From CAYWNA01 sp964459305 (GTDB lineage Bacteria > Planctomycetota > Planctomycetia > Pirellulales > Pirellulaceae), in contig CAYWNA010000177.1 of the NCBI GenBank assembly GCA_964459305.1, positions 1 through 27,595 on the forward strand: a DNA stretch of 27,595 nucleotides. The letters are read 5' to 3'. The translations under genes and the position numbers were made by a program. Positions 23,370-27,595 of the stretch are shown here, piece after piece; positions within the stretch are counted from its first letter, which is position 1; each line of letters begins with the position of its first letter. Under the pieces are notes generated by a model. It made no database searches. It worked only from the letters and a program-made list of their open reading frames with translations, and had not been told where the DNA came from.

Positions 23370-23380
23370 ACCTACACGGA

Positions 23381-24385
23381 CTACAAATATTGCTTGAGCG
23401 CGTCGGGCAGTTCTTCGAAGGAGAACAAGCGGCTGTAGTCCAACAGCCCCGCGAGGGCTCGCGAGTAGACGCGGTAGTCCATCTCCTCGACAACGGCAAT
23501 CGGGTTCAGGCCGCCGATCACCACCGAACCGATGCGTCCCGGGCTGACCGGGAGTTCCAGCACGGTCTGCCCCGGCAGGCCGACTTCCATGAACGCTCCC
23601 AATCCAACGGCCGACAGTCGCTCGCCAAGCTGTACCACGCGGTCGCGCGCGTCTTCGGGCATTTCCCGGTAACTGGCGCCGATCAGCCCGTTGCCGTCAC
23701 GGATGGCGCCCATGTAGTTCGTCATTCTACTGCGGATGAACACCTCCAACGGATCGATGCTCGTCCCATCATAGTCGATCATCTCCACAAATCGCGTGGG
23801 CCGACTTTCGCGCAATTCCAATAGGCCGCCGAACCGGGAGAGCGTCGGGATGCCATGTTTTAAGAGGACTCCATTGAGCGTAATGGAGCACACCGTACAG
23901 AAGCCCACTTTGTCCTGCGGAACGGTCATCTCGCCAAGGGTCTCGCCCGGAGCAAGCAACGCCAAACGATTGCCCATGGCATAGCCCTGGGCGAAAACCC
24001 TACATACGTCGTCCATGCACTCGGCCAACTGGCCAGGATTTACGAGGGATGTGTTCACCACCACTTGTCCCGTGCGCGTCGCCAGATCGAAGGTCATTGC
24101 ATAGGTCATCTGGTCGATCTTGGCGGATAGGTATCCCACACGCTGAAGCGTCTGAGCCGCGTGAAGTTCCGTGAGTCCCTTCTCGGTAATCAGTCGCCCG
24201 CGCTTGCCCTGGGACTCGGTCAAACCCTCGGCATCCAATTCGTTGAGGTAGAGCCGGATCGTTCGTTCGCTCAAGTTGTGTCCAGCGACTGCCAAAAGGT
24301 GAGCCAAGCGCGCCGAACTGGCGGGCGCAGTCGCTCTTCGAAGTGCATCGAGGATCGTTATGCGATTACGTTCTTTCTTGTCCAT
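23381..24385 (-). CDS. NrpR-type transcription regulator (winged helix plus one DUF128/NrpR domain)
   Basis: 334 aa on the minus strand. The ATG at 24385 (MDKKERNRITILDAL) is preferred over a TTG inside repeat E. Residues 1-75 form a winged-helix DNA-binding domain (LSERTIRLYLNELDAEGL, then the KRGRLITEKG wing). From about 80 to 330 there is a single NrpR effector domain (VGYLSAKIDQMTYAMTFDL, NRLALLAPGETLG, GFCTVCSITLNGVLLKHGIP, GSVVIGGLNPIAVVEE). NrpR is best known as the 2-oxoglutarate-responsive nitrogen repressor of methanogens, but bacterial homologues exist with unstudied targets. It is divergent from the hydrogenase-type operon 790 bp away, which makes that operon a candidate target. 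The gene is enclosed by repeats D and E. Its TAG stop occurs as TTTGTAG next to repeat D. Confidence 0.85.
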   Translation of the reverse strand: MDKKERNRITILDALRRATAPASSARLAHLLAVAGHNLSERTIRLYLNELDAEGLTESQGKRGRLITEKGLTELHAAQTLQRVGYLSAKIDQMTYAMTFDLATRTGQVVVNTSLVNPGQLAECMDDVCRVFAQGYAMGNRLALLAPGETLGEMTVPQDKVGFCTVCSITLNGVLLKHGIPTLSRFGGLLELRESRPTRFVEMIDYDGTSIDPLEVFIRSRMTNYMGAIRDGNGLIGASYREMPEDARDRVVQLGERLSAVGLGAFMEVGLPGQTVLELPVSPGRIGSVVIGGLNPIAVVEEMDYRVYSRALAGLLDYSRLFSFEELPDALKQYL

Positions 24386-24419
24386 TATGGGTACTCTTCT
24401 ACGGTTTCGGCACTGAGCC

Positions 24420-24735
24420 GTAGGGTGGGCCAAAGCGGACCATTGCGGAAACGCGGTGAATGGTCGACAGCATTGGGCGGTGCCCGAAGACGCCGCACCG
24501 GGACAAACGAGCGGCGGCCCACCGGGATGCGTTCCACTGCCGTATCGGTCACATCGCGCCGAACGATTCGGCCAGCGATTCCCACGGATGGTTCGTGCGA
24601 TGCGCGGCCTACCGGTTGGATAGCGGTTTCCGGTGGGCCGCCGCTCGGTTGTTGGTCATTCCACGTCTGTGGAACTTGGCTGGTCTTTCCCCGGGGCATG
24701 GTGGATACGCAATGGTCCGCTTTGGCCCACCCTAC
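24420..24735. repeat. Family 1 REP/BIME-like element, copy E (316 bp)
   Basis: It begins GTAGGGTGGGCC at 24420, 34 nt upstream of the regulator start, and ends GGCCCACCCTAC at 24735. Inner inverted boxes GGCGGCCCACCGG (from about 24512) and CCGGTGGGCCGCCGC (from about 24630) are present. It has the same length and order as copy C but with many substitutions, so it is an older relative. Being directly upstream of the regulator, it may carry or separate its promoter. Confidence 0.85.
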
Positions 24736-25174
24736 AACCTTGGTTTCGGCAATTCCAGATCGGCAACGAATGGCGGAGAGTTGCCGCTGGAGCACTCAAA
24801 ACGGCAGCCTACACGGCAGTTCCGTCGCAGTCAACCGGCATGTTTTTCCGATTAGAGGATAATTGTCGGCAAAACTGCCGCATCCTGAAAGATGTTAGAT
24901 TGGCCACACCAACGAGCCGCTACCTAGAAACGCCAGGTATTTCTAGGAAATCGTGAGACTTGGCGCCTTTCTCATTTCCATATTATTGGATATAGTGATA
25001 TCGCTGTATTGGCATTCTTATGCCGAAACAATAAACGCGAAATGCCGAAAGATAGTACGTCACGCTGACAGTAGATTACCCATTCGAGGCGGACAGTGAA
25101 TCACTGGCCGGCCTTTGGTTCGGCTGGTTCTACATGTCGGCAACATCATCTCCGAAGGCAATTAGGAGCCGCGT
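24736..25174. promoter_or_regulatory. Intergenic region upstream of the hydrogenase-type operon with several palindromes
   Basis: No gene is seen in these 439 bp. From about 24955 to 25050 the DNA is clearly more AT-rich than its surroundings. Dyads: TTGTCGGCAAAACTGCCG (24863-24880); CCTAGAAA/TTTCTAGG, an 8-bp stem (24923-24947); GATAT-AGTG-ATATC (24989-25002); and TTGGCAT-TCTT-ATGCCGAA (25009-25027). ATGCCGAAA recurs at 25020-25028 and 25042-25050, 22 bp apart and hence on the same helix face. These are operator candidates for the divergent NrpR-type regulator or another factor. I could not fix a promoter. Confidence 0.4.
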
Positions 25175-25678
25175 ATGGCGACTGGTATGCAAACCGTCGA
25201 CTTGGGAAAGGTTGAGGCCATACTGGATGGCAAGGGGGCAAGGCCTTTCGATGTGATGGAAGCCCTCCAGGATATCCAGGAGGAGTTCCGTTATCTGCCC
25301 GAAGAGGCGATGTGCCGCGTGTCGGAGGCACTGGAAGTCCCGCTCATTGAAGTCTTCCGATTGGCCAATTTCTACAAAGCCTTCTCGCTGAAGCCGCGGG
25401 GGCGACATTTGATTACCGTGTGCGAAGGCACAGCTTGCCACGTGCAGGGTTCTCCAAGGCTGGTCGAGGAAGCCCTTTCGCAATTGGATGTCGAACCTGG
25501 TGAGACGACCAAGGATGGCGCGTTTACGGTCGAGACCGTGAATTGCGTGGGCGCGTGTGCTCTGGCGCCTGTGGTGATCATCGACGGCAAGTACTACGAC
25601 CACATGACGTCCGGAAAGTTGCGGGGCCTTCTGGAAGCCGTTCGGCAGCAGGATCAGGAGGTTGTGTCTAATGCCTAA
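25175..25678 (+). CDS. HydC/NuoE-like thioredoxin-fold [2Fe-2S] subunit
   Basis: 167 aa, with AGGAG (25164-25168) 6 nt before the ATG. A helical N-terminal part (1-70; LQDIQEEFRYLPEEA, VYKA-like region) precedes a thioredoxin-like [2Fe-2S] domain. Its four cluster ligands are Cys83 and Cys88 (CEGTAC) and Cys124 and Cys128 (CVGAC), the usual 24-kDa-subunit pattern. It passes electrons between NAD(H) and iron-sulfur clusters. The next gene overlaps it by 8 nt and has the HydB rather than the respiratory NuoF architecture, so this is most likely the small subunit of an electron-bifurcating [FeFe]-hydrogenase or related NAD-linked complex. Cytoplasmic. Confidence 0.9.
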   Translation: MATGMQTVDLGKVEAILDGKGARPFDVMEALQDIQEEFRYLPEEAMCRVSEALEVPLIEVFRLANFYKAFSLKPRGRHLITVCEGTACHVQGSPRLVEEALSQLDVEPGETTKDGAFTVETVNCVGACALAPVVIIDGKYYDHMTSGKLRGLLEAVRQQDQEVVSNA

Positions 25679-27545
25679 ACTACAGAGTCCCGAAGACCTT
25701 GCCGCTCTCCAGCAACAGTCGCAGGCGGATCAGGCGAAGTACAAATCTAGCGTCACCATGTGCGCGGGAACCGCCTGTCAGGCATGCGGTTGCTTGCCTG
25801 TGGCCAAGGCGATGGAGGCCGAGCTTGCCAAACAGGAGTTGGACGGCGAGGTCCACTTCCGTACGACCGGATGCCACGGATTCTGCGAGCAAGGTCCGCT
25901 GGTCATCATCGAACCGGGGAACATCTTCTATTGCCACGTCGGCGAAGGCGATGTGGAAGAGATCGTGACCCGTACTGTGAAGGGTGGGGAGACGGTCGAG
26001 CGATTGCTTTACATGGACCCGGTGTCCGGCAACCCAGTGGAAACAGAAAAGGCAATTCCTTTCTACGCCGCACAGGACCGGCTTCTACTCGGCGACAATG
26101 CGAAGCTGTCTCCGAAGGACATTGGCGAGTATGTCGCTCTGGTCGGCTACTCGGCGCTGGCGAAGGTCCTTACCGGCATGGCGCCGCCGGAGGTCATCGA
26201 GGAGGTGAAAGCCTCCGGCCTGCGCGGGCGTGGCGGAGGAGGCTATCCCGCGGGACGCAAATGGGAACAGTGCCGGGCCGCACCTGGCGACGAGCGCTAC
26301 GTGATCTGTAATGCGGACGAGGGCGACCCGGGTGCATACATGGACCGTAGCGTTCTGGAGGGCAATCCTCATTCCGTCCTGGAAGGCATGATGATCGGCG
26401 CGTACGCCATCGGGTCCTCTCAAGGGTTCGTTTACGTACGTAGAGAGTATCCCCTGGCGGTACTTCATATTCAGAAAGCGATCGAACAGGCCAGGGAATT
26501 CGGCCTGCTGGGCGAGAAGATCCTGGGCACGGATTTCTGTTTCGATGTCGATGTCGTTCGTGGCGGCGGGGCGTTTGTCTGTGGAGAATCGACGGCGCTG
26601 ATGGCCTCGTTGGAAGGCAAGGTGGGGGAACCGCGTGCCAAGGACGTCCACACGGTGGAGAAGGGTTACCTGGACCAGCCGACGACACTGAACAACGTCG
26701 AAACCTGGGCCAACGTTCCCAAGATCGTGCTGGATGGCGCGACAGCGTTTGCCGCTCGCGGCACCGATGGCAGCAAGGGCACGAAGATATTTGCCTTGAC
26801 CGGCCAGGTCAAGAACACCGGACTGGTCGAAGTGGATATGGGCACCAGTCTTCAGAAGGTCATCTTCGATATCGGCGGCGGTCCGAAGAACGGCCGGCAG
26901 ATCAAGGCGGTCCAAACCGGCGGTCCGTCGGGTGGATGTTTGCCCGAGTCCGAGTTTCACTTGCCTTTGGATTTCGACGCGCTGTACGACGCGGGCTCGA
27001 TGATGGGGTCCGGCGGGATGGTCGTCATGGACGATTCGGCCTGCATGGTGGATGTGGCCAAGTACTTCCTGACCTTCCTCCAGGACGAGTCCTGTGGCGC
27101 GTGCGTAACATGCCGAATCGGTGTCAGCCGCATGTTGGAGATCGTCACCGATGTCTGCGAAGGCCGGGGCACCTCGGAGCAACTGGATTTGCTGGAGGAC
27201 CTGGCTTGGACGATTTCCGTTGGCTCGCTTTGCGCGTTGGGCAAGACCTCGCCCAATCCGGTGCTCTCGACGTTGAAGTACTTCCGGGACGAGTACGAAG
27301 CGCATATCGAACGGAAAGAGTGTCCGGCCTTCGTCTGCCGTGCACTCTATCGCTACTTCATCGACCCGGATGAGTGTGCGGCTTGCGGCGACTGCGAGGA
27401 AGGGTGCCCGACCGACGCGATCAGCGTCGATGAGGACTCGTCAGAATACAGGATCAACGACGACGTGTGCACGAGGTGTGGGCTTTGTGCAGAAATGTGT
27501 CCGAGCGAAGCTGTTAGTAAAGTGGCAGGAATGGCTAATGTGTGA
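25671..27545 (+). CDS. HydB/NuoF-like flavoprotein subunit of a bifurcating hydrogenase-type complex
   Basis: 624 aa. The ATG overlaps the preceding stop (ATGCCTAA) and has AGGAGG 9 nt upstream. An N-terminal thioredoxin-like [2Fe-2S] domain has Cys31, Cys36, Cys68 and Cys72. The NuoF-type FMN/NADH domain follows, with GLRGRGGGGYPAGRKW at about 183-198 and NADEGDPGAYMDRSVLEGNP. An SLBB domain comes next, then a [4Fe-4S] site with Cys475, Cys478, Cys481 and Cys521. The C-terminus has two ferredoxin clusters (Cys569/572/575/579 and Cys600/603/606/610). Added N-terminal and C-terminal cluster domains distinguish HydB/HndC of NAD-dependent bifurcating [FeFe]-hydrogenases from respiratory NuoF. 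It would oxidise or reduce NAD(H) while exchanging electrons with ferredoxin. The next gene overlaps it by 8 nt (ATGTGTGA). Confidence 0.93.
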   Translation: MPKLQSPEDLAALQQQSQADQAKYKSSVTMCAGTACQACGCLPVAKAMEAELAKQELDGEVHFRTTGCHGFCEQGPLVIIEPGNIFYCHVGEGDVEEIVTRTVKGGETVERLLYMDPVSGNPVETEKAIPFYAAQDRLLLGDNAKLSPKDIGEYVALVGYSALAKVLTGMAPPEVIEEVKASGLRGRGGGGYPAGRKWEQCRAAPGDERYVICNADEGDPGAYMDRSVLEGNPHSVLEGMMIGAYAIGSSQGFVYVRREYPLAVLHIQKAIEQAREFGLLGEKILGTDFCFDVDVVRGGGAFVCGESTALMASLEGKVGEPRAKDVHTVEKGYLDQPTTLNNVETWANVPKIVLDGATAFAARGTDGSKGTKIFALTGQVKNTGLVEVDMGTSLQKVIFDIGGGPKNGRQIKAVQTGGPSGGCLPESEFHLPLDFDALYDAGSMMGSGGMVVMDDSACMVDVAKYFLTFLQDESCGACVTCRIGVSRMLEIVTDVCEGRGTSEQLDLLEDLAWTISVGSLCALGKTSPNPVLSTLKYFRDEYEAHIERKECPAFVCRALYRYFIDPDECAACGDCEEGCPTDAISVDEDSSEYRINDDVCTRCGLCAEMCPSEAVSKVAGMANV

Positions 27546-27595
27546 AACGGTTACCATCACGATTGACGACGAAACGGTCGAGACGACCGAAGGCA
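27538..27595 (+). CDS. Start of a HydA/NuoG-like subunit (truncated by window end)
   Basis: The ATG at 27538 lies in the last codons of the preceding gene and the frame stays open to the end of the window, reading MCETVTITIDDETVETTEG. This is how the N-terminal plant-type [2Fe-2S] ferredoxin domain of HydA, NuoG and NAD-linked formate dehydrogenase subunits begins. AGGAAT lies a few bases upstream, and the ATGTGTGA overlap mirrors the one between the two preceding genes, indicating translational coupling. Whether it has the H-cluster domain of a hydrogenase cannot be seen here. Confidence 0.75.
   Translation, partial: MCETVTITIDDETVETTEG

Larger units (their letters stand above)
22059..23375. 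mobile_element. Composite RAYT unit: repeat C, transposase gene, repeat D
   Basis: The outer ends carry a 16-nt inverted repeat, GTAGGTGTAGGGTGGG at 22059-22074 and its complement at 23360-23375. Extra bases (GTAGGT) beyond the family 1 element ends are shared only by the two outward-facing termini. Inside are repeat C (22065-22380), the transposase gene (22473-23027) and repeat D (23053-23369). C and D are direct near-copies with roughly 95 percent identity by eye. I saw no clear target-site duplication. Confidence 0.65.

Noticed and set aside
22065..24735. CRISPR-like array from three spaced repeats
   Set aside because: The units are about 316 bp with inverted-repeat structure, spacings are irregular (672 and 1050 bp) and hold genes; no cas gene or short direct repeats are present.
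25175..27595. Respiratory complex I genes nuoE, nuoF, nuoG
   Set aside because: Respiratory NuoF lacks the N-terminal thioredoxin-like [2Fe-2S] domain and the C-terminal double ferredoxin seen here; no other nuo genes precede it. Not fully excluded until the next gene is read.

Overview
The window looks like a chromosomal segment of a planctomycete (Planctomycetota, Pirellulales-like), probably anaerobic or facultatively fermentative. The reasons are a large Ser/Thr kinase fused to PEGA, DUF1080 and ThuA domains, an FHA-pseudokinase partner, a secreted carbohydrate-active gene set, moderate-to-high GC, and intergenic regions crowded with GTAG-headed inverted repeats. The assignment is inference from gene content; there is no rRNA or phylogenetic marker beyond carB.

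Layout. 1-205: remnant of a serine recombinase. 613-6138: a two-gene signalling unit, a membrane receptor-like kinase with duplicated sugar-related output domains followed by an FHA protein whose kinase domain lacks the catalytic Asp. 6527-12462: an L-rhamnose locus, with a GH106-type alpha-L-rhamnosidase (minus strand) divergent from L-rhamnose isomerase, an NCS1-type permease and a tiny membrane protein. 12612-18086: three secreted proteins (BNR_4/GH145-PL25-like propeller, an unrecognised large protein, a right-handed beta-helix protein), probably for depolymerising a rhamnose-containing polysaccharide. 18787-21987: orphan carB with GTG start and terminator. 22059-23375: a REP-associated tyrosine transposase (RAYT) boxed by two nearly identical ~316-bp repeats. 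23381-24385: an NrpR-type regulator on the minus strand. 25175-27595: the start of an electron-bifurcating [FeFe]-hydrogenase-type operon (HydC-, HydB-like, and the first codons of a HydA/NuoG-like gene).

The most striking structure is a repeat network. Five copies of one inverted-repeat family (GTAGGGTGGGCC ends; four of ~316-321 bp, one of 134 bp) occupy 6210-6530, 10668-10801, 22065-22380, 23053-23369 and 24420-24735. At least three further GTAG-headed hairpin families occur (285-395, 12459-12536; 14299-14382; 18184-18319). A 5' GTAG beside a hairpin is the known recognition pattern of RAYT enzymes, and a RAYT sits between two copies here. Nearly every intergenic gap above 100 bp carries such an element, except the divergent rhamnose promoter. 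Elements touch or supply stop codons and one appears to be translated in frame.

All function calls are from reading motifs and translated sequence; no database search was run.
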